Shown here: positions 53,091 to 63,136 of the stretch, in pieces
Layout: every line of letters starts with the position of its first letter
How positions within the stretch are numbered: position 1 is the stretch's first letter
Assembly (NCBI GenBank): GCA_031771865.1
Contig: JASISA010000041.1
Coordinates: 62,001 to 126,000 of the forward strand
Length of the DNA stretch: 64,000 nucleotides
Origin: Nothophaeocryptopus gaeumannii
Lineage: Eukaryota > Ascomycota > Dothideomycetes > Mycosphaerellales > Mycosphaerellaceae
Direction of reading: 5' to 3'
Translations under genes and position numbers: made by a program
Notes under the pieces: generated by a model
Told to the model about the DNA's origin: nothing
What the model saw: the letters and a program-made list of their open reading frames with translations, nothing else
Database searches by the model: none

Positions 53091-54300
53091 TTACATGATG
53101 ATCGCGGGAGCTGTTGAAAAATGTTAGCGTTTGTTGTAGACGCCAGGAGATGGCACGAGCAAAGGTATACTTACTCTCCACGTTCGCCTTGATGGTCTTG
53201 TGCGGCAGCACTGATGCACCGTTGCAGTAGATCTCATCACCAACGGTGACGTCGTCACCAAGGACTGAGACATTCTCCATGCGCGCCCATCTGCCGACTG
53301 TGCTGTTCCAGCCGACGATGGTGCTCTTCACCCAAGCGTGCTCCTTGATCTTGCTGCCAGACAACAGCACACACCGTTGAAGTCTGACGCCATCTCCGAT
53401 CACCACGTTGGGTCCAATGACCACATTAGGTCCGATCTTGCAGTTCGAGCCAATCTTGGCAGATGGGTCAATCATGACATTACCGCCGTGGACGTATGAC
53501 TCCGAAGCTGGAGTGAGCAGCTTGCTGCCCTTCTTGGTAAGAGAGGAGAGGTAGAGGCAAGTGCCGCTAAGGAAGTCCTTCGGCTGGCCAACATCCATCC
53601 AGAAGCCCTCGAGATCGAAAGAGTGCAGCTGACCATCCTTGACCATTTCTGGGAAAGTCTCCTGCTCGATGGAGGTCGGTCGCAGCTCAATGCGCTTGAG
53701 GATGGACGGGTTGAGGATATAGAGACCGGCGTTGATGCGGTTTCCAACGAACTCGACGGGCTTCTCGACGAAACGATCAATGCGCGAGGGGTGATCTGGC
53801 TTGTGGACAATGACACCGTATTTTGATGGCTCCTCGACCTTGGTCACGACAATAGTACCCTCGTTGCCGTGGCTTTTGTGGAAGGCTGCGAGCTCCTTGA
53901 GTGGGTAGTCGCAGATGACATCCGAGTTCAGGACGAAAAATGGAGCATCATCCTTGCCCAAAATCTTCTCTGCGAGCTTGAGCGGCCCTGCAGTGCCTAG
54001 AGGCTCAGTCTCCACTGAGTATTCAATCTTTATGTTGTACTCCTGCTCGTACTTCTTGAGAGCAGCGGTCATCATCTCGGGTCTATAGTTCACGGCGAGC
54101 ACGATATCGGTAACGCCGGCGGCCGCAAGGGCTTCGATCTGGTGGAGGATCATGGGGCGATTACCGAACTCGACGAGAGGCTTTGGGAGGGTGAGCGTAA
54201 GTGGACGTAGTCGAGTGCCGAAGCCTCCCACAAGAATCATGGCTAATCATTGTCAGCGATTGAGGTATTGTACGCGAATAGGGTTAATCGTACCCTTCAT
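53091..54300 (-). CDS. mpg1: Mannose-1-phosphate guanylyltransferase (GDP-mannose pyrophosphorylase)
   Basis: Three exons, 54300-54294 (7 nt), 54242-53175 and 53110-53091, give 364 residues, the usual fungal length. The enzyme makes GDP-mannose from mannose 1-phosphate and GTP in the cytosol, the donor for N- and O-glycosylation, GPI anchors and cell-wall mannan. The nucleotidyltransferase signature follows the start (LVGGFGTRLRPLTLTLPKP); VLNSDVICDYP carries the metal-binding Asp; FVEKPVEF and GLYILNPS are the sugar-site motifs. The C-terminal left-handed beta-helix (IGSNCKIGPNVVIGPNVVIG) is complete. The short first exon supplies MK and the first base of Ala; the last exon ends in PAIIM, as in orthologues. 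Both tiny exons are supported by phase and by these ends. Confidence 0.96.
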
Positions 54301-55317
54301 CTTGGCTGTCTTTGTGGTTGTTGTGTCCGGGGATTACCGGGCAGTCCAGCTGCGGAGGGGTCTATCGTTCTTCGATATGCGAGTAGCGAGGGGAATTGGT
54401 GTTGCGATGGAGTACAACACACAATGTGTTCGAGTGTTCGAGTGTCCGGAGTGGTTGCGCTTTGTGGTTAATGTTCAATGTCCAGTCGCAAAAAAGGAAG
54501 TGACAGCGGTCAGGCTCCCTGTCAAACTTTCGAGGACACGTCGCTGCCCTGGCTTGGGGAAGGGTCTCCGCAAATCATGTGCCTCGGACCGGCGCACACT
54601 CGTGCTATTTTCAGGGGCTTGCCTTCTCGGAACTCACTCCGCTTCACGTCTTGCTCCATAACAGCGAGATGAACTTCAAAGATTCGCCTCTGTCAATCCT
54701 GTCTGCTGAGATCCTGATGATCGAAAGTATGCGCAGTCCGGGACGCCCTATCGGCTCCTTTACCGTCAGCACTGCGGCATCAATTGCTAATTGCAACTCA
54801 TCAGCCTCGATGTCAGCTCGTGAATATGTTCATGAAGGCAGCAGCAAAATGAGACAGGAACTGACTCTCGTGACTACAGTCAGCATACAGGGATCACTCT
54901 CGGCATGACACGTCCGCCGAACGTGGCTTTGAGACGAGGTGACGTTGGAACAGGGTTCGGGTTCACATTCACATGCCTAACCTAATGGTCCCTGGGAAGG
55001 CACGACAGGCGCACTTTCCCTGCCGGTCTGTAGGCGCTCGCATCGAAGAGTCCAGCTCTCAAGCACTCCGCACTCCGCACTCATGGCATCTCCACTCCCA
55101 CCGGTTACCAACATCCAATGCAGGTTTCCTTCCGACACCAGAGCAAATTGCCGGGATTGAGCCAGAGCACCCCATCATTAGGAGCGCTGGGAGGGCTGCC
55201 TCACACATGCGTGTTCGCGTCGAGTTTTCGAGACACGCGTGAATTGTCGCGTCTGCTCCGGAACACAATGAACTCCTGCCTATAGCCAGCTGCTGACCTC
55301 CCGACCGTTGCATCTTC
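54301..55317. other. Divergent promoter region, no supported gene
   Basis: About 1 kb between the pyrophosphorylase (-) and the basic nuclear-type protein (+). No ORF is convincing. Confidence 0.5.
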
Positions 55318-56487
55318 TTGGGAGATGGGACCAGGACCACCCCGTCGAATATGGGCGTTGCTGGATCCAAAGTCACGACAAACGAGGGGCCGGAGCCGCA
55401 GCGCGCGGTGAGAGACGATGCGGCGTTACCGCTCGAGGAACATGAGAACGTGCGGAAGCGGCGACGACGGAACAGCATCGACCCTGACGGAGGCAGCCGT
55501 GGACACTCGCCACCGCAAATAGCATTTCCTGCGCCGACTGTGCGATCATCCAAGAGAAGGCGAGGCGATCAGACCATTGGGAACGAAATCGCGAATGACA
55601 GAATCATCTCACCTGGATCTCGACCTGCTCTACTTGACAGAGCTGGACCGAATGCGCATGATGCCACCAACTCGTGGAGTAATTCCATTATGCCATCTCA
55701 AAGGCGCCATGAAGGCTTCTCAGACGACGATAGAAGTGCTGGACATTTGCCTGATCCGTCGGAGCCAGTTCACATCCAGGACACACTGAGAAGAGCGACG
55801 CCTGGGTTGTCACGCTCTTCGACACCAAGAGCGGTCACAGTCAATCCGAGCGCCGATGAAGATGACCTCTTCGAATACTATGGCGCAACGCCTCGCAATA
55901 TGTCACCCGAGACTGTCCTAGGGCCATCGGTTCCTATCCCCACTTTAGACCTCAGTGTCTTCCAAGACGCCAGTGAAGACTTTCTGGACGGATGGACTAC
56001 CGCAAAGGATGCAACCATATCGCCTCTACAGAGAGCCGAGAATGCGAGGCGTATCGAGAGCATTATCTCCAACCTCCACGATGCAATAGAGGACCCGAAT
56101 TACCCTAAAGTGAGCTTTCGATATTCCAGTGCAGTTAATTCCCTGTCATTGCACCGCAAGCCCAAAGACGGTCGGAACATGTGGGTTGTCAAGAAGCGGA
56201 GGTGGAAAGACCATGCAGACCTCCAAGGTGAGCAATCTGCTTGGCCGATCGACATTCCAAATCTGGTGAAAACAGGTCCAAGATCAGTTATGCCTACGAG
56301 GGCAAGTAAACGGCCTCGTGAAGAAGACGAGCTACCATTAAGGAATAGTCGGAAGAGAGTGCGTAGGGAAGAGTCATTCGAGCCAGTATATTGTTCTCGA
56401 GGCGTGAAAGGTCGTCAACGGGCGTTGAAAGGGCATTGGAAACGGGATTGCTGGAATAGTTTGCGGCTGAAGAGCCATCGTCAATGA
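55318..56487 (+). CDS. Hypothetical basic protein, probably nuclear
   Basis: The single-exon ORF encodes 389 residues; an ATG 11 codons later (MGVAGSKV) is an alternative start. Basic clusters typical of nuclear localisation signals occur at about residues 46-52 (RKRRRRN), 78-82 (SKRRRG) and twice near the end (KRPREEDE, RKRVRRE). Most of the chain is disordered Ser/Pro/Asp-rich; an ordered-looking part lies at about 190-300 (LFEYYGATP, FLDGWTTAKD, RRIESIISNLHDAIEDPNYPKVSFRYSS). No domain recognised. It is 400 bases upstream of the Alg5 gene on the same strand. Confidence 0.6.
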   Translation: MGDGTRTTPSNMGVAGSKVTTNEGPEPQRAVRDDAALPLEEHENVRKRRRRNSIDPDGGSRGHSPPQIAFPAPTVRSSKRRRGDQTIGNEIANDRIISPGSRPALLDRAGPNAHDATNSWSNSIMPSQRRHEGFSDDDRSAGHLPDPSEPVHIQDTLRRATPGLSRSSTPRAVTVNPSADEDDLFEYYGATPRNMSPETVLGPSVPIPTLDLSVFQDASEDFLDGWTTAKDATISPLQRAENARRIESIISNLHDAIEDPNYPKVSFRYSSAVNSLSLHRKPKDGRNMWVVKKRRWKDHADLQGEQSAWPIDIPNLVKTGPRSVMPTRASKRPREEDELPLRNSRKRVRREESFEPVYCSRGVKGRQRALKGHWKRDCWNSLRLKSHRQ

Positions 56488-56894
56488 GCATCGTTGCGGC
56501 GTTGGGTATGGGCGAGGTTTTCCTTTTGTGATACCAGGGACTGGGAATGCTAGGAATGCTAGAGCGTGCTTGTGAGCGTATTTCGGCATCCACAGATGGA
56601 CAGCGTACGCAAGCAATGGGCCGTCTTCTTGTCGGATAGGAATCCTTGTTATTCTGAGGCAGAACACAGGCCAGACCATTCATGGCTTAGTCACGGCCAC
56701 GCAGCTCCAACCCTGCTACCTCACATCCGACAGCTGTCCCTTACATGCTACCCTGCATCTTCACAAGCTCACGCTGATCTTCGGGCGCTGCTTAAGTTGA
56801 CTGATTCGTCTTCGTCCTCAATGGGGTTTGCCTCTTCACACCTCGCTCCGCGCCCGTAGGACAGCGCGCGGTCCGCGACGTTAGAACCACGACC
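56488..56894. other. Intergenic, promoter of alg5
   Basis: No gene seen between the basic protein and alg5. Confidence 0.5.
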
Positions 56895-58179
56895 ATGGAC
56901 TCAGCAGACTCCATTCCAGGTGAGATCTGGGAGAGCATGGAGACCTTGACGCGACCGCCCTACCTTTTGTTCATGGCATTGGGTGTGACTGGCACAATAG
57001 TCGCTATAGTCTCGGTACAGAACATCTCATAGCTCGTGATTTGGTCAGTGGCATGCTAACGAGTCGGGCCGACAGGCCTATTGTCTTCTCCTACTATTTG
57101 CTCCAGCACCCCGTCCCCCAACGACCTCCGAAAAGCAGTATACCACAATCAATGCGGACGGCACGATATCCAGACCTCAACCTCTTCCATGCTGGTTCGA
57201 CAACCATGTCGCGCTCAAGGAAATGGCGGATAAAGGCCAAATACCACCCGAAGAGGCCTACCAAATCACCGATGCCGAGTGCTTCATGACACTGGTCGTA
57301 CCTGCATACAACGAAGAGAAGCGGTTGAATGGAATGTTGGAAGAAGCAGTGGAATACCTCGAAGAGCAGTACGGACACCATGGGACGAAGAGCGCAAGTA
57401 GCAGCAACGGCTCAGCACAAGCTTCAGGAAAGCAAGGCGACCCGTACAGAGGATGGGAGATCATACTCGTAAGCGACGGATCCACGGATAAGACGACCGC
57501 CGTCGCTCTGAACTTTGCGCGAAGGCATCAGCTTAACAAGCTGCCGCCGACGTACAAGGGACCTTGGAATGGCTCGAAGAAGCCTACGAACATTCAACCC
57601 GGGACGATTCGAGTTGTGAGTCTGGAGGAGAACAGAGGAAAAGGAGGTGCAGTCACACACGGGATGAGACATGCGAGAGGGACCTATGTCGTCTTCGCGG
57701 ATGCAGATGGAGCCAGCAGATTTAGTGATCTCGGAAACCTGGTCAAAGAGTGCGAAAAGGCGAAAGACAAGCAAGGCAGAGCAGTCGGCGTGGGCTCACG
57801 AGCTTACATGGTCGGCACAGATGCGGTGGTGAAACGATCCGCCTTGCGAAACCTCCTGATGCGAGCTTTCCATTTGGGCATATGGCTACTCACGACACCA
57901 AAGACGGCACAGATCAAGGATACTCAATGTGGGTTTAAGCTATTTTCGCGGCTGTCCCTGCCATATATCATCCCATTCATGCATACGGAAGGCTGGATCT
58001 TCGATGTTGAAATGCTCATGCTGGCGGAGAGCGGGGATATACCCATGGTGGAGGTGCCCATTGGATGGAAGGAAGTGGTAGGTAGCAAGTTGAATGTGGT
58101 CAAAGACAGCATTGGTATGGCCATTGGATTGGCTTTGCTGAGGGTCGCTTGGGGATTGGGAGTTTACAGCAGAGACTGA
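56895..58179 (+). CDS. alg5: Dolichyl-phosphate beta-glucosyltransferase (Alg5)
   Basis: Exons 56895-57014 and 57076-58179 (61-nt intron with a GCTAAC branch site) give 407 residues. Alg5 transfers glucose from UDP-glucose to dolichyl phosphate at the cytosolic face of the ER; the product donates the three glucoses of the N-glycan precursor. One N-terminal membrane helix spans the exon join (LLFMALGVTGTIVAIVS then AYCLLLLF). The GT2 catalytic domain shows LVVPAYNEEKRL, ILVSDGSTDKTT, ENRGKGGAVTHGM, the metal-binding VFADADGASRF, and QCGFKLFSR followed by GWIFDVEML. A low-complexity insert (SASSSNGSAQASGKQ) lies near residue 145. The family is certain; dolichol-phosphate mannose synthase is excluded by the N-terminal helix and the GGAVTHGM and FDVEML forms. 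Confidence 0.94.
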
Positions 58180-58504
58180 ATTCGAGATCTTCAGGCGCGG
58201 TTACCCTCGCGGTCCCAACTCCTCACCGAACAGGTTATTGTGTTGCAGCTGCCACGTTCTGCACACACATATACGCCTCATCGCTTCCTTGTCAGTCCAC
58301 TTACGACGTCGACACTGCTGTGTCGTTCTCTCCACAACCAGCAAACACCATCACACTCGATAGCACGTTAGGCTACTTGGTTTCTTCAGCCCGCATGATA
58401 TTGAGGTGCTCGGCGTACTCTCCAGCAACGTTTCTACAACCAATCGTCATCTCAAATCAATCGACATCGCAACACCCTACAACAAGCGCAGTCTCAGCAC
58501 AAAG

Positions 58505-59203
58505 ATGTCAGTTCCTGTCATAGCTGCGAGCGCACCTCCACCATCTGTCGAAGGCCAACCTCTTCCAGAGTACGTGAGCCCCGATCTAACGCGAACTAGG
58601 TAGCTAACACATCGCAGTGGCGCTATGGACATTGTGATCAAGGTCATAGTCGGCCGAGGCATTCAAGCACGTAACTTCAATGTCTACAGAGGCATACTTT
58701 GCTTCTATTCGGGAACCTTCCAAGCCGAGATTGGTCGTTGCCGGTACGAAACAAAACAAGAGCAAGACCGTATGATAAGGCTACTGGATGTGGCTCCAGC
58801 AACCTTCTCGCACTTCATCCAGTGGACGGAGGCCGGGAATCTCCATCTTCACGCCAGATTCGATGTCAGCTTCTCAACATACGGCGAGCTCCTTGATCTA
58901 TGGAAGTTCGGAGAGGGGTTCAAGGTTCCACTTCTTCAGAACGAGATCATCGATTATGTCCTCTACAGATTCGTCGAGAAGCACGAGCTGCCGGGACTTG
59001 GACTCATCTACAAGAACAAGAATACAAACGCGAAGTCTGGCCTAGGCCGCTTGTTCCTGGACCTATTGATCAAGACAGGAAACAGAGACATCATGGAATC
59101 AGCTCACTCAACAACTTGGCCAAGGGAAATGTTGGAGGACATCGTAAGAACACTTTGGGTTGAGGGCTTTCAATATGATCGTATGCAAAATGTGATAACA
59201 TGA
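58505..59203 (+). CDS. BTB/POZ-domain protein (second), possibly shortened by a stop
   Basis: Exons 58505-58569 and 58618-59203 (48-nt intron ending CGCAG) give 216 residues. The BTB core is visible: DIVIKVIVGRGIQARNFNVYRGILCFYSGTF, MIRLLDVAPATFSHFIQWTE, then the helical extension TYGELLDLWKFGEGFKVPLLQNEIIDYVL. The frame ends with TGA at 59201. Directly after it, in the same frame, codons 59210-59245 encode C-x2-H-x-H-x5-C and run open to TAA at 59285. The same motif ends the two other BTB proteins of the window, so the TGA probably shortens an originally longer protein by 27 residues; readthrough is the other possibility. Function unknown. Confidence 0.8.
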
Positions 59204-59287
59204 GAGGCGTGTGGGTACCATGTGCATAAGGAGGGTGTCAAATGCGCGGAACACTGGTCGAACCAATTCAGAGTGTTGAGTGGCTAA

Positions 59288-59730
59288 ATGCTTCACTCGT
59301 GGCATGACTACGTACTTAGCCGGCTTGGAACCGGCTTTTGGTTTCGCATATTCTTTACAGGAACGCGGGCGTTTGACAGGGACAAGAAAGCTTGGAAACG
59401 CTCTCATACAAGTTCATCTTGCTTCATGGTACTTGATTATACAAGACAAGCGAAGTGTCTGGGTGCTCTCTCAGCGTGAACGCTATGTCTTCGCTTTTCA
59501 AGACCAATTCCGCTGCTTTACACGCAACATTGATGCCGAGAGCGCCTGCGAACCTTTACGTCTTTGGCTGTGCGGAGCTGGGTTGCGACTTCCTTACATG
59601 TGATCGCCAAGGCCGCAGCCGTTTCACCGGTCCCACAAACGGTGCGCTTCCAGAAATCGCAACTCGACTTGCATTCGCAATACATTCACCCTCGCTCTTG
59701 ACATCAACAATATCAACAATCTCTGCCGAG
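59288..59730. other. Intergenic between two BTB genes
   Basis: No supported gene; promoter region of the third BTB gene. Confidence 0.5.
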
Positions 59731-60486
59731 ATGAAGCGAGATGCTGAGGAGCCGCTGGCATCTTCCAAAGAGACCAGAACCGCGAGGACCGTGGCGCTGC
59801 CTTCGACTCCAGACAAGTACCCACCAGCGTGAGCTCGAAAGAACAAGACGATAGCTTGACCCGAATTGCTGACTGCGATTAGATCAGCATTCGACACGAC
59901 GATCCAAGTCAAGGTTGGCCAAGGCAACGCCGCGAAGACCTTCACCCTCCACAAAGGCGTCCTCACCTTCTACTCGGGATTCTTCGAGGGTGCCCAGCGC
60001 GGCAGATTCGTCGAAGCACAGACGGGCGTCGTCGAGCTTCCCGAGGAAGATGTCGTAGTCTTTGAGCGATTCATCAAATGGGTTTACACCCGCCAGATGG
60101 AGGTTAGCGCGGAGCCAGAGAACTGTTTCCTCGACCTCTGCAAGCTATGGGTACTGGCGGACCGCCGTCAGGTACCAATGCTCATGAACGCGTGTCTAGA
60201 CAGGATCAAACAGGAGATCTTGAAGAGGTGGGTGGTGCCAACCGGTCAGCTCAAGTACATCTACAATAACACTACAGAAAATGGTGGCCTTCGGCGCATG
60301 GCAGTGGAAGTGATTGCGAAAACCAGCGGTGCTGAGCAAGGTCTTGAAATGTTTCCTGCGGATGCGCTACGGGACGTTCTGCAGATTGTATGGACCGACG
60401 AGTTCGCGAAGATGTCGAAGGGAGACGTAGCCAAGATGGACATCTGTGCATACCACCAGCATGAGCAGGGCGAGAGCTGCAAGTGA
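59731..60486 (+). CDS. BTB/POZ-domain protein (third)
   Basis: Exons 59731-59828 and 59883-60486 (54-nt intron) give 233 residues. The short first exon codes a disordered Thr/Ser/Pro-rich start, as in the second BTB gene. The BTB core reads TIQVKVGQGNAAKTFTLHKGVLTFYSGFFEGA, then VELPEEDVVVFERFIKWVYT; the helical part has FLDLCKLWVLADRRQVPMLMN. It ends with the C-x2-H-x-H-x5-C motif (CAYHQHEQGESC). The intron sits at the same place relative to the domain as in the second BTB gene, supporting tandem duplication followed by strong divergence. Binding partners are unknown; ubiquitin-ligase adaptor or transcription co-factor roles are only possibilities. Confidence 0.85.
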
Positions 60487-60680
60487 GAGACTCACAGGTG
60501 GGAGTCAAGGATCTGCGCTCGAATGACGGCAATGCGAACGATTGGAGACATGCTGTCTGTCACACAATTGGGCGCAAGTCCGCACTTTGGTATTCTAAGA
60601 AGTGACTGGTATCATCGTACTCACACAAGATCTCGTCCCATCAATCCATACACTCTTCCTGCCGTCCTCCTTCCATGACT

Positions 60681-61031
60681 CTACGAAGTCTTCCATTGCC
60701 CAGCATTCTCCGCCCCTTTCCCAACCGACTTGCCAGCATCGTTAACACCATCAGTAACGCCCTTCAATCCATCACCAACAGCTTTGGTGCCGGTGGTCTC
60801 TGTGCTCCAAATCAGCGCCATGTCCCTACACCCTTACCCGACCTCCCCTGGCTCCTATCCCGCAAGAAGGGGGCTTTACTCACGGTTAATCGTATTCCCA
60901 ACACCCTCACCAGCAGCACCGACAACACCTCCGACAGTTTTGAAGACACCGCCGGCTGCGTTGCCGAGTGTGGATGTTACGCCTTTTGCTACGCCCTCGG
61001 CGCCGTTGTCGTTGGATTGGCCGATAGGCAT
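60681..61031 (-). CDS. Small hydrophilic LEA-like protein
   Basis: Exons 61031-60884 and 60799-60681 (84-nt intron gtgagt..cacag) give 88 residues. After MPIGQSND come Gly/Ala/Val/Lys repeats of roughly 11 residues (GAEGVAKGVTS, AAGGVFKTVGG, KAVGDGLKGVTDGVNDAGKSVGKG), the composition of late-embryogenesis-abundant-like or small membrane-binding amphipathic proteins. It ends NAGQWKTS. No signal peptide. Desiccation or stress protection is a guess from composition. The ATG at 61031 opens at a sensible MPIGQ start; an upstream in-frame ATG at 61106 lies behind a possible 5'-leader intron acceptor. Confidence 0.7.
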
Positions 61032-61834
61032 GGTTGATGGAATGGATGGAGTTCCTTTGGTTTGGGTTGAGTTGTGACTAGGTAGTGTTGTTAGCTGGAT
61101 ATGCACGAGTCAGAGAAGGAACAGTATACTTACGGTTTTACGAGAGATGAAGGTCGATCGAATTGTTCAAGGTTGTTCGGTTGATTGTATAGTTAATCCC
61201 TACTTTTCAAGAAGAGCCTCTTTAATACATGTACATAGATAGATCCAAGCATGCAACACCTATCGTCCCCACCCCCCATCCGGCTACGTCATCCCTCCTT
61301 GCACAGCTTGTGACGTTTGGCTGTATCCTGCTGTGCTGCGCTGTTCAATGCCAAGCCGTGGCTCAGCAGGGCAACTTTACCCTATACACGCGATTTCCAG
61401 GATTTGGAGTTCTTTGTCGTTCTTCTGAGTGGTTCTTGAGCAGCTTATGGTGTTCTGTAAAACCTGGTTAGTGGCCATGTGCTAGAAAGTTTAAATTGCT
61501 CGATCGCAACCTCCGGATTGGGAAGGAATGTGGCTCGCGGCATCGAGCCTAGACTAAGGCTGTGGATTTGTGTTCTGAAGGCTCGGTGCTTTGCTGTGTA
61601 CGCCAGTAGAGACGTGCGAATAAAGACCGAAAGACTCAACATTACAGGGTGTCGTTCTGATTGCCCGATTACGTGGTATCAAGAAAATAATGCACACATT
61701 ACGCTTCATGTTGTCAACTCCTCATAATCGTAAGCCTGCTTCATTCTCCAGCAGAGACTGGTTTCTCTTCTCTTTTCTTGATCATCTCTTTTGCAACTTT
61801 CTTCCTTTACCACCATCTCGTGGTAACCGATCGT
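61032..61834. other. Intergenic, no supported gene
   Basis: Contains the 5' leader of the LEA-like gene, possibly with an intron (GTAAGT near 61,135 on the minus strand, TAG near 61,080), and the 3' end of the fasciclin gene. No other gene is seen. Confidence 0.5.
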
Positions 61835-63136
61835 CTACAAGAAGAATGCGGCACCACCGAAGAGGGCAGCGGCAGCCATATGTCCAGTGGCCATGGCAGC
61901 AACACCGCTCGAAGTGCTGGAGGCTTGCTCGGCAGCAGATCGGCTAGCGGAGCTCAGAGCACCAGATGGAGCGGGAGTGTAGCCGGATGCGACAGCATCG
62001 GTCGTCATGATCAAAGTGCTGGTTGGTGTAGGAATGCCAGAAGTGTAAGGCACAGCACCAGACGACGCGCCGGAGTAGGCGGCGACTGGATTGCTCTCAT
62101 TGGGGTTGGCACGGAGAGTGCTGTTGGGGTTCAGCACACTGTCAATGACGTGTACGACTCCACCGGAGATCAAGATATCTGCGGCAATGACACGAGCAGA
62201 GTTGACAAAGACTTCGCCATTGTCGATTGTGATGTTGACTGGAGAGCCAGCAGCAGTCTCGATGCTTGTGCCGTTGGAAAGCAGATTGCTATAGGCGCGG
62301 GTACCGTTGATGACATGGTACTCGAGGATGGACCTGGCTTGCTCGGTAGTGAGGTTGGCTAGAGCGGAGGCGATGTCGCCGAAAGCCTGATTCGTTGGGG
62401 CAAAGATGGTGATGTCGCGTGCAGTGTCGATAGCATCGGTCAAGTTGGTTGCTTGGAGAGCGCCAGCCAAAGCAGTAAGGTTGCCAGCCTCAGCGGTCGC
62501 GGATGCGTTAAGTGGGATAGTCAGGACGCTGTCGATAATGTGGACGACGCCGTTTGAAATGGCAATGTCCTGTACATGGGTTAGAATTGTTGATGTGCAT
62601 AATGATGAGAAAACGTACAGCACGCGACACATTTGACCGAGCACCGGCCCCAGAGATGATGGAAACACTGCCATTGTTGGAGACAGTTCTGGCACCAACG
62701 ACTTGTCCACCAGTCACATTCGCATAGGTCTCATTCGTGAGAAGGGTAGGGACAAAGGTGGGTGTCTCGGTGATGTTCTGCGAGTACACTGTTCCATTGA
62801 CGACGTGGTACTGGAGCAATGCCTGGATGTAGCCGGGAACAGCAGCCGCGGCCTGAAGGGTTGGATCGCTCATCAAGGCATTGAGGGCATTGTTGCTCGG
62901 TGCGAACACGGTGATGTTCGTGGCATTGGACAAGGTTGAGACGACTGGTAAAAATATGAGATTGTAGCACGGCAAAGCGCGAAGGCTCAAGACTTACGCT
63001 CTGGGTACTGGCCAAGGATAGTGTTGAGGCTGGACAACTCTTGTGTGCTGTTGACGGCGGAGGCGAGGCTAGGCGGTGATTGTGCTGAGGCTACTGCAGC
63101 GGTGGCAGCAGCAGCAAGGAATGACTTGAACTGCAT
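61835..63136 (-). CDS. Two-domain fasciclin (FAS1) protein, secreted and probably GPI-anchored
   Basis: Exons 63136-62998, 62944-62619 and 62569-61835 give 399 residues. A signal peptide (MQFKSFLAAAATAAVASA) leads to two FAS1 domains: the first at about 38-175 (ITVFAPSNNALNAL, LLQYHVVNGTVYS, then IAISNGVVHIIDSVL), the second at about 190-310 (DITIFAPTNQAFGDI, ILEYHVINGT, and ISGGVVHVIDSVLNP). Both keep the H1 (TVFAP/TIFAP) and H2 (VVHxIDSVL) motifs. Many N-x-S/T sites occur. The C-terminus is Ser/Ala-rich and ends with a hydrophobic segment (MAAAALFGGAAFFL), typical of a GPI signal. Such proteins act in adhesion at the cell surface. One intron lies just before the H2 box of domain 1. Confidence 0.92.
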
